Of a stretch of DNA of 64,000 nt, positions 23,717-33,163 are shown in pieces. The notes under the pieces were generated by a model. That model saw only the letters and a list, made by a program, of their open reading frames with translations, was not told the origin of the DNA and did no database searches. The DNA comes from Xenorhabdus sp014467285 (GTDB lineage: Bacteria > Pseudomonadota > Gammaproteobacteria > Enterobacterales > Enterobacteriaceae). Numbering within the stretch: position 1 is the first letter of the stretch; each line of letters starts with the position of its first letter. Made by a program: the position numbers and the translations under genes. The stretch is from assembly GCF_014467285.1 (NCBI RefSeq), contig NZ_NKHR01000011.1, forward strand, positions 62,001 through 126,000, given 5' to 3'.

Positions 23717-25162
23717 TCAGGCAAAAGTATCAACACCTCCCCGGGTTGAGGCGAGTTGCTGAGGTGTCAGCCTGATGGCTGAATCATGAGCGGAGGTGAC
23801 TCCGGTTGAGGCCACTAAACCATGACTTTGAGTATTGGTATGGGAGTTGGAATGATCACTATTCTGGCTATTAGCCTGGTTACTGGCGTGATGTTCTTGT
23901 TGCCAGTTTCCTTGGGCATCACTACTGACACTGCTTTGAGCCAATTGAATGCCACTTTCTGCCAGTGAGTGGCGAAGTCCCGGCAAAGCAGCTTCCAGAG
24001 CAGCACGAACATTCTGATGAGCAGAAACAAAATGCAATTGTGCCTGATTATCTTCAACACTCATGCGGACATGCAGTGCACCCAGTTCTTGAGGATGTAA
24101 ACGAAGCTCAGCCTGTTGCAATCCATTACGGTTAAAGAACAACACGTGCTGATTGAGCTGTTGTTGCCATTCTTCGCTGCCAAGATGGGCACTTAATAAA
24201 GGTGCAGTTGCGCTATTCAACTGAAATTGGCCCGTTGCTTGTTGCCCGCCTGAAAGCAGGGGAGACGCTGCTAATACCGCAGGTGAGTCGATGGGAGCGG
24301 TTTCTATTGTAGCTGCCGTCAACGCAGGAGCGCCCTGAATTGCCATTTGAAGCAGATTCAGTTCATTGCCACTGTTTTTTGAAGAAACATTGTTTGAAGA
24401 AACGTTGTTTGACGAAATATTTTTTGACGAAACATTTTTGGGGAGAGTATTGTCATACCCTGCCTTATTAGTGGCAGTCAGTTTTACTTGATCGGCGACT
24501 GGTGTGAGCACAGGACGAGTGTCGGCAGAATTCTCTGTTTTGTTACTGAGTGCAATATCTTGTGCATCTTGTGCAGCAGAAAATGGGATGCCTTTGTCTG
24601 GTGCTTTCTCTTTAGATTGTTCAGAGAGAGATTGTTCAGAAAGATCTGTACCCGCAACTTTGGTATCTTTGCCCAGTAACATCTGAATAGTACTGTTTTC
24701 ATCATCCAGCAAGCTATTTCCCATTAAGCCATCTGTACTTTCTTGAAAAGCCGCAGAATGTGCAGAAGGAGTGACCAGCCCGGCAATCTGGATCGGAATA
24801 ACAGCACTTAACGCTTCGGCTGACAAAAGATCTTCATCTTTCAATACGGCAAATTCGGCACGGTTTTCTTGCAAGGCAACTTCCGCCTGCAACTTATCCG
24901 TGACCGCCGCATTATCAGATGCAGGCTGCAATGGCGACCATTCTTCTCCCTGCGCTGTTTTGTCGGCAGCAGATTTTCCCTCTTTCAGACTATTTTTATC
25001 CGCCTGAGCAGTGTGCTTCCGCATAGAGGCTGTTTCTGCATTGAGAAGTTGCCCAAATTGAGAGGAAGGGTTACCGTTTGCGGGTTCATTTAAAGTCGGC
25101 TGACTTTTTTCCGGGCCTTTATTCGTGAGTTTTAAATCAGTAGGCAAAAGAGTGAGATTCAT
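23717..25162 (-). CDS. fliK: Flagellar hook-length control protein FliK
   Basis: 481 residues: a long low-complexity ruler region and the conserved C-terminal domain (AELRLHPQELGALHVRMSVE and LRHSLAESGIQL) that switches export specificity when hook length is reached. The middle carries a short repeat of SSKN/SSNNV units (DNA ~24380-24440). The tail is rich in Asn, Ser and His. Overlaps fliJ by four bases. Confidence 0.95.
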   Translation of the reverse strand: MNLTLLPTDLKLTNKGPEKSQPTLNEPANGNPSSQFGQLLNAETASMRKHTAQADKNSLKEGKSAADKTAQGEEWSPLQPASDNAAVTDKLQAEVALQENRAEFAVLKDEDLLSAEALSAVIPIQIAGLVTPSAHSAAFQESTDGLMGNSLLDDENSTIQMLLGKDTKVAGTDLSEQSLSEQSKEKAPDKGIPFSAAQDAQDIALSNKTENSADTRPVLTPVADQVKLTATNKAGYDNTLPKNVSSKNISSNNVSSNNVSSKNSGNELNLLQMAIQGAPALTAATIETAPIDSPAVLAASPLLSGGQQATGQFQLNSATAPLLSAHLGSEEWQQQLNQHVLFFNRNGLQQAELRLHPQELGALHVRMSVEDNQAQLHFVSAHQNVRAALEAALPGLRHSLAESGIQLAQSSVSSDAQGNWQQEHHASNQANSQNSDHSNSHTNTQSHGLVASTGVTSAHDSAIRLTPQQLASTRGGVDTFA

Positions 25163-25605
25163 TGTTTCATTCTCCGTTGTGCACCACGTTGTGCGTACTC
25201 GTCCATTTGTTTTTGCTCCATGCGGTTCTGGTGTAACTTCAAATTATGCTCTGCCCGCTGTTGCAGTGTGTCGAAGGCGTTCAGACGCTGCTGTTTTTCC
25301 TGCCATTGTGACATGGCTTGCTCAAGTCGTTTTTTCCACTGATTGAGCTGTAATCTGTGCTGTTCAATTGCCATTTCCAGCGTTTTCATAAACTGCTGAT
25401 AATTTTGCCAGGTTGAGCAGGACATGCCACTACTGAGAGTGTCGTTCAAACGGGTACGATATTCATCCTGATAACTCATTAACGCCGCGAGTTGTTGCTC
25501 CATTTGTTGGTGACTTTGCCTGATTTGTGCAAGTTGTGATGCGGCTTTTTCCGCCGCAGCTTGGGCAAGTTCGCGCAAAGTCACGAGAGGGGAGTGTTGT
25601 TGCAT
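25159..25605 (-). CDS. fliJ: Flagellar export chaperone FliJ
   Basis: 148 residues, almost entirely coiled-coil and Gln-rich (SHQQMEQQLAALMSYQDEY), matching the two-helix stalk that couples the FliI ATPase ring to the export gate. Start at 25605; it overlaps fliK and is separated from fliI by an unusually long 168-bp gap. Confidence 0.95.
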   Translation of the reverse strand: MQQHSPLVTLRELAQAAAEKAASQLAQIRQSHQQMEQQLAALMSYQDEYRTRLNDTLSSGMSCSTWQNYQQFMKTLEMAIEQHRLQLNQWKKRLEQAMSQWQEKQQRLNAFDTLQQRAEHNLKLHQNRMEQKQMDEYAQRGAQRRMKQ

Positions 25606-25719
25606 GTATTTCCTCGTTTAAATCACCAAACAGACATAAGCGTTACTGAAGTACATCAATAGCAAAGTTATATCGGCACCGTACCGACAAACGTTATACT
25701 CGTTGGCAAAAAACTCCTC

Positions 25720-25764
25720 GGCGACATTCTCATAGGCAATACTCCCATAGGTAATATTCCCATA
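25720..25764 (+). repeat. 15-bp minisatellite in the fliI-fliJ gap
   Basis: Three tandem 15-base units, GGCGACATTCTCATA, GGCAATACTCCCATA and GGTAATATTCCCATA, followed by a partial GGTAAAATG. They fill part of a 168-bp space between fliI and fliJ, genes that are usually almost contiguous. The units keep a 15-base (codon-multiple) period. Confidence 0.7.
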
Positions 25765-25773
25765 GGTAAAATG

Positions 25774-27168
25774 TTATGTTGGCAATAGCTGTTGAAGCTG
25801 AGTACAGGCTGCATCGTACTCACTGCGTTCTTCAATGCCCTGTTGCAGGAACTGAGCCATGTGAGGATAAAGCTCAATCGCTCTGTCCAGTAAGGGATCA
25901 CTGCCCGCAGCATAGGCGCCAACGTTGATCAAATCACGGTTGCGCTGGTAGCCGGAAAGCAACTGTTTGAAATGTTGCACACGTCGATAATGGGTATTGT
26001 CGATCAGGGCAGTCATAGCACGGCTGATGGAAGCCTCAATATCAATGGCAGGGTAGTGACCAGACTCTGCCAGTGAACGCGATAGCACGATATGACCATC
26101 TAAGATAGCGCGAGCCGCATCGGCAATCGGGTCTTGTTGATCATCACCTTCTGTCAGTACGGTATAAAATGCAGTAATTGAGCCGCCGTCGCTGACGCCA
26201 TTGCCGGCCCTTTCCACCAGTGCGGGTAATTTAGCAAATACAGAAGGAGGATAACCTTTGGTGGCCGGAGGTTCGCCGATAGCCAGTGCAATTTCGCGTT
26301 GTGCCATGCTGTAGCGGGTCAGAGAATCCATAATCAGCAGAACATGTTTACCGCGATCGCGGAAATCTTCTGCGATACGGGTCGCATAAGAGGCTCCCTG
26401 CATGCGCAACAATGGCGAAACATCAGCAGGAGCGGCGACAACAACAGAGCGTGACAACCCTTCCACACCTAAGATATTTTCAATAAAATCTTTAACTTCC
26501 CGACCACGCTCACCAATCAGTCCCACTACGATCACATCAGCCTGGGTATAACGTGCCATCATGCCGAGCAGCACACTCTTACCAACACCTGAGCCGGCGA
26601 ATAGGCCCATACGCTGCCCACGCCCGACTGTCAGCAGGGCGTTAATGGCACGAACGCCAACATCCAGTACATTACTGATGGGCGTTCGTTGCAGGGGGTT
26701 GAGTGGAGTGGTTGTCAGGGGAGCACGATAGCCTGTATCAGGTGCGGGTAAGCCATCAAGGGGGCGCCCGGCACCATCCAGAACCCGGCCAAGTAATTCA
26801 GGCCCCAGAGGCAGGCGGCGTCCGCCTCCTGCATCTTCACCATAAGAACGGGCATAGACGCGGGCACCCGGCACAATGCCTTCCAGTTCTTCCAATGGCA
26901 TCAACAACAACTTTTCGCCATTGAAGCCAACAACTTCACTTTCAACCTCTTCAATGGTGTTGCCATTCTGACGCTCGATCAGACAAGTCGCACCGAGAGG
27001 CATGTGCAAGCCAGTAGCTTCCAGCACTAAACCTGTCGCGCGGGTCAGGCGTCCGTAACGGCGTACTTTCGGGGTTTTTTCCAGACGCTTTTCAAATGAA
27101 TCCAATGTGGTCAGCCAGCGCCCAAGTCTTGCCGTCATCACAATTCTCCCGGTGCTGCCAGACGGCAC
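25774..27168 (-). CDS. fliI: Flagellum-specific ATP synthase FliI
   Basis: 464 residues, close to the family length. It has the Walker A motif GLFAGSGVGKS and Walker B segment HVLLIMDSLTRYSMAQREIA of the F1/V1-like export ATPases. FliI with FliH and FliJ energises export. Its start overlaps the fliH end by about 30 bp, so a slightly later start is possible, but the N-terminus TARLGRWLTTLDSFEKRL is typical. Confidence 0.97.
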   Translation of the reverse strand: MPSGSTGRIVMTARLGRWLTTLDSFEKRLEKTPKVRRYGRLTRATGLVLEATGLHMPLGATCLIERQNGNTIEEVESEVVGFNGEKLLLMPLEELEGIVPGARVYARSYGEDAGGGRRLPLGPELLGRVLDGAGRPLDGLPAPDTGYRAPLTTTPLNPLQRTPISNVLDVGVRAINALLTVGRGQRMGLFAGSGVGKSVLLGMMARYTQADVIVVGLIGERGREVKDFIENILGVEGLSRSVVVAAPADVSPLLRMQGASYATRIAEDFRDRGKHVLLIMDSLTRYSMAQREIALAIGEPPATKGYPPSVFAKLPALVERAGNGVSDGGSITAFYTVLTEGDDQQDPIADAARAILDGHIVLSRSLAESGHYPAIDIEASISRAMTALIDNTHYRRVQHFKQLLSGYQRNRDLINVGAYAAGSDPLLDRAIELYPHMAQFLQQGIEERSEYDAACTQLQQLLPT

Positions 27169-27842
27169 ATTTCGTGCCAGCGGGTTGCTAAACTGGCGTC
27201 CATATCTCCTTCATCCGCACTGACTTTACAGCCGCCCGGATGCAGTTTGTTATCTGCAACGAGACGCCAGCCATGTAGTGCCAAAACTTCCCCTAGTTGT
27301 TGTTCAACCAGAGGAATATTTTGTGGATGGACACGCAACTGTGGTTTTCCACTGAACATAGGCTCCTGTTGGATAAACTCACGGATCTGATTCAGTAGGG
27401 CAGTGCCATCACAAACAGCGGGCTGCCCTAAAATATGGTGAGCAGCCGTTAGTGAAAGTTGCATTAAACGCGAAGCAATAACCGTATCCAGACCATCCAA
27501 TGAATGGCTAAAATCTGTCAGCAATGCTTGCCATTGTTCGATAACCACTTGCTGTTGTTGCCTGGATTCCTGCAAGCCTTGTTCCAGTCCGGCCTTTCGG
27601 CCTTCCTGGAGTCCTTGTTCATAACCCTGAGTCTGGCCTTCTGCAATGCCCTGCATATGACCTGCCTGACGAGCCTGTTCTTTCAGCTCGTCCAGCATTC
27701 TTATTTGTTCCAGCAGCCGTTCCTGTTCGTTTGGCTCCTCTGCCTCGTCCACCGGTTCCAGTTTTGTCCGCAGAGTATCCCACAGGTTCAATTCGTTTGG
27801 CTGCCACGGCTGCCAGCTTCCATTATTTGGTTTATCAGACAT
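27138..27842 (-). CDS. fliH: Flagellar assembly protein FliH
   Basis: About 234 residues from MSDKPNNGSWQPW. It has the Gly-rich repeat region GIAEGQTQGYEQGLQEGRKA (GxxxG pattern of FliH), then the conserved C-terminal domain (SGKPQLRVHPQNIPLVEQ, LHPGGCKVSADEGDMDAS). FliH is the stator of the export ATPase. The ATG at 27842 overlaps the fliG stop by eight bases. Confidence 0.96.
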   Translation of the reverse strand: MSDKPNNGSWQPWQPNELNLWDTLRTKLEPVDEAEEPNEQERLLEQIRMLDELKEQARQAGHMQGIAEGQTQGYEQGLQEGRKAGLEQGLQESRQQQQVVIEQWQALLTDFSHSLDGLDTVIASRLMQLSLTAAHHILGQPAVCDGTALLNQIREFIQQEPMFSGKPQLRVHPQNIPLVEQQLGEVLALHGWRLVADNKLHPGGCKVSADEGDMDASLATRWHEMCRLAAPGEL

Positions 27843-28827
27843 AGGTATCGTCACCACCATTCAGGATCATTTCGCCGCTTTCTGCCAGACGACGCACCAC
27901 AAGCAGGATGGATTTCTGTTCTGCTTCCACTTGGGACATACGAACCGGGCCACGGTTTGCCAAATCATCACGCATGATTTCAGCAGCACGCTGCGACATA
28001 TTGTTGAGGAAGTGATCGCGCAATGCCTGATCGCAACCTTTCAATGCCACAAGCAGGGAATCGGCCGGAATTTCCTGCAACAGGCGCTGGATACTGCGAT
28101 CGTCCACGCCGATAAGGTTTTCGAACAGGAACATTTCATCAATGATTTTCTGTGCCAGTTCGTTATCGTAAGTGCGGACTGCATCAATGACACCTTCTTC
28201 CTGCTGGCTTTTCATCAGATTGATGATTTCTGCCGCAGTACGAATACCACCCATTTTGCTGCGTTTCAGGTTCTGGCCATCCAGCAGGTTATTCAATACT
28301 TCGGTCAATTCTGCCAGTGCGGATGGCTGTACGCCGCCAAAGGTCGCGATACGAAGCATGACATCATTGCGCAGGCGATCATCAAACAGAGCGAGAATAT
28401 CGGCTGCCTGACCACGATTCAGATGAACCAAAATAGTGGCAATGATCTGCGGATGCTCGTCGCGGATCATATCGGCCGCCATTTGCGGTTCCATAAAGTT
28501 GAGGGTTTCGATGCCTGTCGTGGTATCACGGGATTCAAGGATATCCTCAAGCAGACTGGAAGCACGTTCTTCACCCAATGCTTTGATCAGTACGCTGCGC
28601 AAATAATCGTTGGCGTTAATGCTGAGGGCAGTGAACTGCCCCGCATCTTCCTCAAACTCCGCCAGCACTTCAACCAGTTGCTGGTTGGAGACTTGCTTCA
28701 TCCCCGCCATGGCAATACTCAGTTGTTGTACCTCCCGGGAATTCAGGTGCTTGAACACCTCGGCCGCCTGATCTTCTCCCAGGGTCATTAACATGACGGC
28801 ACTTCTTTCTGTTCCGGTCAGGCTCAT
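27835..28827 (-). CDS. fliG: Flagellar motor switch protein FliG
   Basis: 330 residues with the N-terminal FliF-binding region (GTERSAVMLMTLGEDQAAEV), the middle domain with EHPQIIATILVHL, and the C-terminal torque helix with charged residues (DDRSIQRLLQEIPADSL). It is the torque-generating ring of the C ring. Overlaps fliF by four bases. Confidence 0.98.
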   Translation of the reverse strand: MSLTGTERSAVMLMTLGEDQAAEVFKHLNSREVQQLSIAMAGMKQVSNQQLVEVLAEFEEDAGQFTALSINANDYLRSVLIKALGEERASSLLEDILESRDTTTGIETLNFMEPQMAADMIRDEHPQIIATILVHLNRGQAADILALFDDRLRNDVMLRIATFGGVQPSALAELTEVLNNLLDGQNLKRSKMGGIRTAAEIINLMKSQQEEGVIDAVRTYDNELAQKIIDEMFLFENLIGVDDRSIQRLLQEIPADSLLVALKGCDQALRDHFLNNMSQRAAEIMRDDLANRGPVRMSQVEAEQKSILLVVRRLAESGEMILNGGDDTYV

Positions 28828-30542
28828 TGTTCGTTACTCATCCATTGACGGATCACCAGCGCGACGACGCGAGGATCTTTTTCTGCAAGTTCACGGATAC
28901 GCTGACTTTGAAGCTCTGCATTAACGCGTTGGCGAGCCAGCTTACGGCGCATTTTTTCATCCATTTCAGCATTGGTTTCTGGTTGCTGTTTCAGCGGTTT
29001 TTTCTTCGCTTCCAGTGCGGCTTTTTCTGCGGCACGTTTTTTGGCGATTTGTGGCACGATCATCTTACGCCACAATAACCAGGCAACCAGAACCAACAGT
29101 AACCAACGACCTGCTTCCAACAGTTTTTCCAGCAGGGCAGGGTGCTGCCAGAATGGCAGAGTTTCTATCACTTCGGATGTATCATTGAACTGTGTGTTGA
29201 GTACGTTCAGGCTATCGCCACGTTCAGCAGAGAACCCCATGGCTTCACGGGTTAGTGCTTCTATCTGCGATAACTGTTCTGGTGTCAGCGCTTTTGTTTC
29301 AGGGCCATTTTCTCCCTGAACGGTGGCATAGTTGATCACAACGGCAACCGAAAGACGTTCCACTGCGCCCGCTTGTAATTGAACGTGGCGAATGGTGCGA
29401 TCCACTTCATAGTTGGTGGTTTCGTCATGACGGTTATTGCGGTTGTTACTTATCACACGCTCATAGCTATTATTTCTGTTATTGCTATTGGCACTATTGT
29501 TGCGGTTCTGGTCAGATTTTTCCTCACCATTGCCTTTGGCATTCGGTTTTTCAATCGGGGCATTCGGCGCAGCATTTGGCTGATTCGACAATGCTCCCGG
29601 CACTCCGCCTACCAATGGCCCGCCACTCTGCTCGCTGACACTGGTTTGTTTGGAGCGGATGGCCGCCTGATTTGGTGGCTGATTAGGTTTATACTCTTCC
29701 GCCGTTTCTTCACGGTGAGAGAAATCAATTTGTGCTGTGACCTGAGCATGCACATTACCGCGACCTACGACAGGGGCCAGAATAGTCTCAATGCGGTGCT
29801 GAAAACGGCTTTCTACTTCCTGCGTATATTTCAACTGAGTAGTGTTCAAATCACGGCCAGTGGCATCGGCTTGTGTCAACAGGCGACCAGATTGATCCAC
29901 AATCGTCACATTGCCAGCCGGCAAACCGGCAACACTGCTTGAAACCATATGCACAATGGCATTGATTTGCCCTTCATCCAGAACACGGCCTTGCAGTAAT
30001 CCGACTGTTACGGAGGCTGACGGCGATTTTTGTTCACGAACGAACAGCGAAGGTTTTGGCAGGGCCAAATGGACACGAGCGCTCTGGACTGGGCCGAGGG
30101 ATTCAACAGTGCGGGCCAGCTCACCTTCCAATGCGCGTTGATAATTGACCTGCTCACTGAACTGGCTGATACCGAATTTCTCTTTATCCAAGAGCTCGAA
30201 ACCTGCCGCGCCCCCTTTAGGTAGCCCTTGTTGTGCCAGTTTCAGGCGCGTCTCATGCACCTTATCGGCAGGTATCATAAGCGCAGAGCCATTTTCGGCA
30301 AAACGATAAGGGACGTTCATTTGGGTTAATTGCGTAACGATTTCCCCGCCATCCTTATCACTCAGGTTGCTGTAAAGCACGCGATAATCGGGGCTTCGCA
30401 ACCAGAGGAACAGGGCGACGACAATAGCGATGGCAGCAGAGCCAGCAACTAATAACGGAACTTTTGGATCAGCTTTTATCCTGCTGATAATAGCGTTAAA
30501 ACCTTTATTTTGGTTTTCAACGTCGGTTGTTGCTGCACTCAT
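28824..30542 (-). CDS. fliF: Flagellar MS-ring protein FliF
   Basis: 572 residues with two transmembrane helices (about residues 30-48 and 455-475) flanking ring-building motifs (RVLYSNLSDKDGGEIVTQLT, QGLPKGGAAGFELLDKEKFG). The Asn-rich linker (NNSANSNNRNNSYERV) is the hypervariable periplasmic part. The C-terminal tail binds FliG. First gene of the fliFGHIJK operon, divergent from fliE. Confidence 0.98.
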   Translation of the reverse strand: MSAATTDVENQNKGFNAIISRIKADPKVPLLVAGSAAIAIVVALFLWLRSPDYRVLYSNLSDKDGGEIVTQLTQMNVPYRFAENGSALMIPADKVHETRLKLAQQGLPKGGAAGFELLDKEKFGISQFSEQVNYQRALEGELARTVESLGPVQSARVHLALPKPSLFVREQKSPSASVTVGLLQGRVLDEGQINAIVHMVSSSVAGLPAGNVTIVDQSGRLLTQADATGRDLNTTQLKYTQEVESRFQHRIETILAPVVGRGNVHAQVTAQIDFSHREETAEEYKPNQPPNQAAIRSKQTSVSEQSGGPLVGGVPGALSNQPNAAPNAPIEKPNAKGNGEEKSDQNRNNSANSNNRNNSYERVISNNRNNRHDETTNYEVDRTIRHVQLQAGAVERLSVAVVINYATVQGENGPETKALTPEQLSQIEALTREAMGFSAERGDSLNVLNTQFNDTSEVIETLPFWQHPALLEKLLEAGRWLLLVLVAWLLWRKMIVPQIAKKRAAEKAALEAKKKPLKQQPETNAEMDEKMRRKLARQRVNAELQSQRIRELAEKDPRVVALVIRQWMSNEQ

Positions 30543-30825
30543 AGACGATCCTTGCCTTGCTGGTCAACATGAATACTAAAAGCGTGGCGTAACAAAACAG
30601 ACTCCCCATACGCAAGCGAAAAGATTCTTCCTATTATTAATCCCATCATTATTCGCTGTTCACACCTCTTTTAATGGCACAATAAGCTTTGAATTTTTAC
30701 TTTAATTACCCGCTTTAGTTTGGAAGGGCTATGTTACGGTGGCAGCGTGGAAAACTGCCAACCAGCCCACGGCTAATATGGCACTTAATCACGTAATCAA
30801 TAGGGTGATTTAACGCGAGGTTTTT
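30543..30825. promoter_or_regulatory. Divergent fliF/fliE control region
   Basis: 283 bp between two divergent class 2 flagellar genes. By homology the FlhDC-dependent promoters for both should lie here. The sequence is AT-rich near fliF and contains a more GC-rich stretch around 30720-30780. I cannot place the FlhDC boxes with confidence. Confidence 0.5.
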
Positions 30826-31137
30826 ATGTCAATTCAGGCAATTGAAGGTGTACTGCAACAGATGAAGGCTCAGGCATTACAAGCAGCAAACATTGCCAAG
30901 CCCATGCCAGTACAAGGCAGTTTCGCCAGCCAACTGACTGCCGCTGTAGGAAAAATAAACCAAACCCGCCTGAGTGCATCCAAGCAGGCACAAGATTTCA
31001 CACTGGGCGTTCCGGGTGTGGAACTTAATGATGTGATGGTCAATATCCAGAAGGCAGGTATTTCGTTGCAAATGGGTATTCAGGTAAGAAATAAGTTGGT
31101 TAGTGCGTATCATGAGATCATGAATATGCAGGTGTGA
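30826..31137 (+). CDS. fliE: Flagellar hook-basal body protein FliE
   Basis: 103 residues with the standard ending GISLQMGIQVRNKLVSAYHE. FliE is the adaptor between MS ring and rod. GAGG lies 8 bases before the ATG. Monocistronic in enterics; here a possible 40-residue ORF follows before a strong terminator. Confidence 0.96.
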   Translation: MSIQAIEGVLQQMKAQALQAANIAKPMPVQGSFASQLTAAVGKINQTRLSASKQAQDFTLGVPGVELNDVMVNIQKAGISLQMGIQVRNKLVSAYHEIMNMQV

Positions 31138-31160
31138 TAAGTTTATTATTCCATAAATTG

Positions 31161-31283
31161 ATGTCACAACTTTTATCTTCAAGTCTTAATAAGTATGAAA
31201 AGAACAAACTAGAAAATAATGTAGGATTAAAAGATATAATTGAAAAATTAGACTTGATTTCCGAAAAAAAACCAACAAAGTAA
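31161..31283 (+). CDS. Possible 40-residue protein downstream of fliE
   Basis: Starts 23 bp after fliE and ends 10 bp before a strong terminator. The protein begins MSQLLSSSLNKYEKNKLENN and ends LISEKKPTK; it is charged and probably helical, with no cysteines and no signal peptide. No clear ribosome site precedes the ATG, so it may be the remnant of a longer gene. Family not recognised. Confidence 0.3.
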   Translation: MSQLLSSSLNKYEKNKLENNVGLKDIIEKLDLISEKKPTK

Positions 31284-31293
31284 GAAACCTCAA

Positions 31294-31328
31294 TAAAATA
31301 AAAACCCCATTCTGGGGTTTTTATTTTA
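31294..31328. terminator. Bidirectional terminator after fliE
   Basis: TAAAATAAAAACCCCA (31294-31309) pairs fully with TGGGGTTTTTATTTTA (31313-31328) around a 3-nt loop, with A-run and T-run on the two sides. It ends the fliE transcript and could stop minus-strand read-through from the accessory block. Confidence 0.9.
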
Positions 31329-31470
31329 AATGGTTTTTCAAGTTGCAGATCAGTTGATTATACTCACTTTTTCAATCAAATAGTTGACTATGTTCGGTAG
31401 TGAGTTCCCTTATCGTCGCGCTGCATCTTGAAATCCATTGGATATATGATACAACCTAGTGTAGTTTTGG

Positions 31471-33108
31471 TTATAAGTCAGATGTCATAATTTCATTTTT
31501 CCAATAGTGACTATATTTTTTCTCCTGATTAACTGGATCAATTGTATAATATTCAAAATAGATCATCCCCGCACCACCTTCTACATAGCCTCTGACATCA
31601 TTAAGTTCTGGTGAGTCAATTTTAATAATCATAGCTGCCAATTTTCCTTGTGGATGATCTGGAGCATGAGGTGCAATAGCTTTAAATATTCTATTGAAAT
31701 TCTGGTTTCTTGAACTAACATACATTCTTAAATATATTTCTTTCCCCCAAAGTGGGTAAGATTGATCATTTTCATCGTTAGTACACATAATTTTTGCACA
31801 CAACTGATATCCGCTTACAGGAGAGTTAGATACATCATGTGGAGTAATGTCCTCATCGTTTTCTTTCTCTTCATCATCAGAGTGTTCAAGGTTAGGATCA
31901 CTTTTCAGATCGACAAAACTTGAGAAAATCGTGGGCATGTTCCATGTTCTTTCGACATGATTATTAGGTTCAGTTAGCTCATTCCCTATATACTTAACAT
32001 CTTGAACTTCTGAATATAGCGCGTTACCAAAATCTGGTGCTATTATATAATAAAGCATAGAATCTTTTTGATGTGGGAAAATATCTCTTCTCATCAAAAA
32101 TGGATAATCATAACTATCTGGATCGTCCGAGTTGGCAACATCAGAAATTTTTTTGACTGGGAGTATTAATCCTTCCGGATCAAGAGAACCATCTTTCTTA
32201 TTTTTATTGAAAAATAAAATGTTATCCGTCATTGATGCGTTAGGGTAAGAACGTATTTGAGCACTAAAAAGGCTACGTCCATTACCGTCTAGTACATTTC
32301 CAGATAATTCATCTATGTTTGGAGGATCAAATAAATTATCTCTACTCGGTGGAGAAACAGCAATCATAAATATAGTACCAGAAGAATACTCAGCTACTCC
32401 TTCTACTTTGCTTATTAAATCTATGGCAACAGGTGTATCCATCATTGGGTAAACACGAAATTTAATTTTTCCTTCATCATTATCACTATTGATAGTTATT
32501 TCAATTTTATCACCATTGGTATTTGGCTTCAGGATTTGAGGTTTTTGATCTGCTTCGTCAGGATCAGTTGTAATTATGATATTTTTTTCTATATCCTCTG
32601 CATTCTTAGAGTAAATTTGGACAGGCGTATTCTTAAGTAATTGGCCACTGGTATCAAATAATGTAGTAGAATATTGGATATAGTGTTCAACATTATTATC
32701 TATATTATTGCTATTATTTGGTGTGACGCAGACGCTTTTATTTTTATTTAATTGAATTGAACTTTTGACCAAATCTCTGGCATAGTATTTTATTACTCTT
32801 TCAATACCTGTGAGCATAAAACTTATTTCATCGCCTGATTTTAAAGAATCCACGCCTTTAACAGTACATAAGATCCTCATGTTATATGATTTATTATCCT
32901 GTTGAGGATTAATTGAGTTAATTATTTCTACATGTTCAAAACCTTTGGTATCCTTTATTTCTACATTAAATGACTCAGGAATAGGAATTTGAGGTGTCAA
33001 TTTTATGTCAAGATAAAACTTATGACCAATAATAATATCTGCACCATTTTTAACTGATAAATGTAAATCATCGTCTGTAAAAATTATATTATCATTATTT
33101 TCTAACAT
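31471..33108 (-). CDS. Ig-like-fold protein of a local paralogue family (member 4), no signal peptide
   Basis: 545 residues, predicted all-beta. Three shared regions line up with the neighbouring genes: an N-terminal sandwich beginning NGADIIIGHKFYLDIKLTP; a Big-1-like middle with KNTPVQIYSKN and GKIKFRVYPMMDTP; then YPNASMTDNILFFN and a C-terminal domain (YQLCAKIMCTNDENDQ ... IYLRMYV). It lacks an N-terminal signal sequence and lacks the Asp-Gly-Cys-type tail of its paralogues. AGAGG precedes the ATG. Last gene of the minus-strand array. Function unknown; an adhesin-like or effector role is inferred from the fold and the nearby invasin. Confidence 0.8.
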   Translation of the reverse strand: MLENNDNIIFTDDDLHLSVKNGADIIIGHKFYLDIKLTPQIPIPESFNVEIKDTKGFEHVEIINSINPQQDNKSYNMRILCTVKGVDSLKSGDEISFMLTGIERVIKYYARDLVKSSIQLNKNKSVCVTPNNSNNIDNNVEHYIQYSTTLFDTSGQLLKNTPVQIYSKNAEDIEKNIIITTDPDEADQKPQILKPNTNGDKIEITINSDNDEGKIKFRVYPMMDTPVAIDLISKVEGVAEYSSGTIFMIAVSPPSRDNLFDPPNIDELSGNVLDGNGRSLFSAQIRSYPNASMTDNILFFNKNKKDGSLDPEGLILPVKKISDVANSDDPDSYDYPFLMRRDIFPHQKDSMLYYIIAPDFGNALYSEVQDVKYIGNELTEPNNHVERTWNMPTIFSSFVDLKSDPNLEHSDDEEKENDEDITPHDVSNSPVSGYQLCAKIMCTNDENDQSYPLWGKEIYLRMYVSSRNQNFNRIFKAIAPHAPDHPQGKLAAMIIKIDSPELNDVRGYVEGGAGMIYFEYYTIDPVNQEKKYSHYWKNEIMTSDL

Positions 33109-33163
33109 ATCTTACCTCTTCTAAAAATTATTATTCATATAACCTTTATAAAAGAAAATTAAG

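Noticed and set aside
25668..25922. 84-codon minus-strand ORF ending in (MGILP) repeats
   Set aside because: Most of it is an alternate frame of fliI; the repeat part is treated as a minisatellite.
27931..28791. 286-codon plus-strand ORF opposite fliG
   Set aside because: Antisense of a conserved gene; its protein shows no domain.
29379..29942. 187-codon plus-strand hydrophobic ORF opposite fliF
   Set aside because: Hydrophobicity arises from the complement of the fliF Asn-rich linker; no ribosome site.
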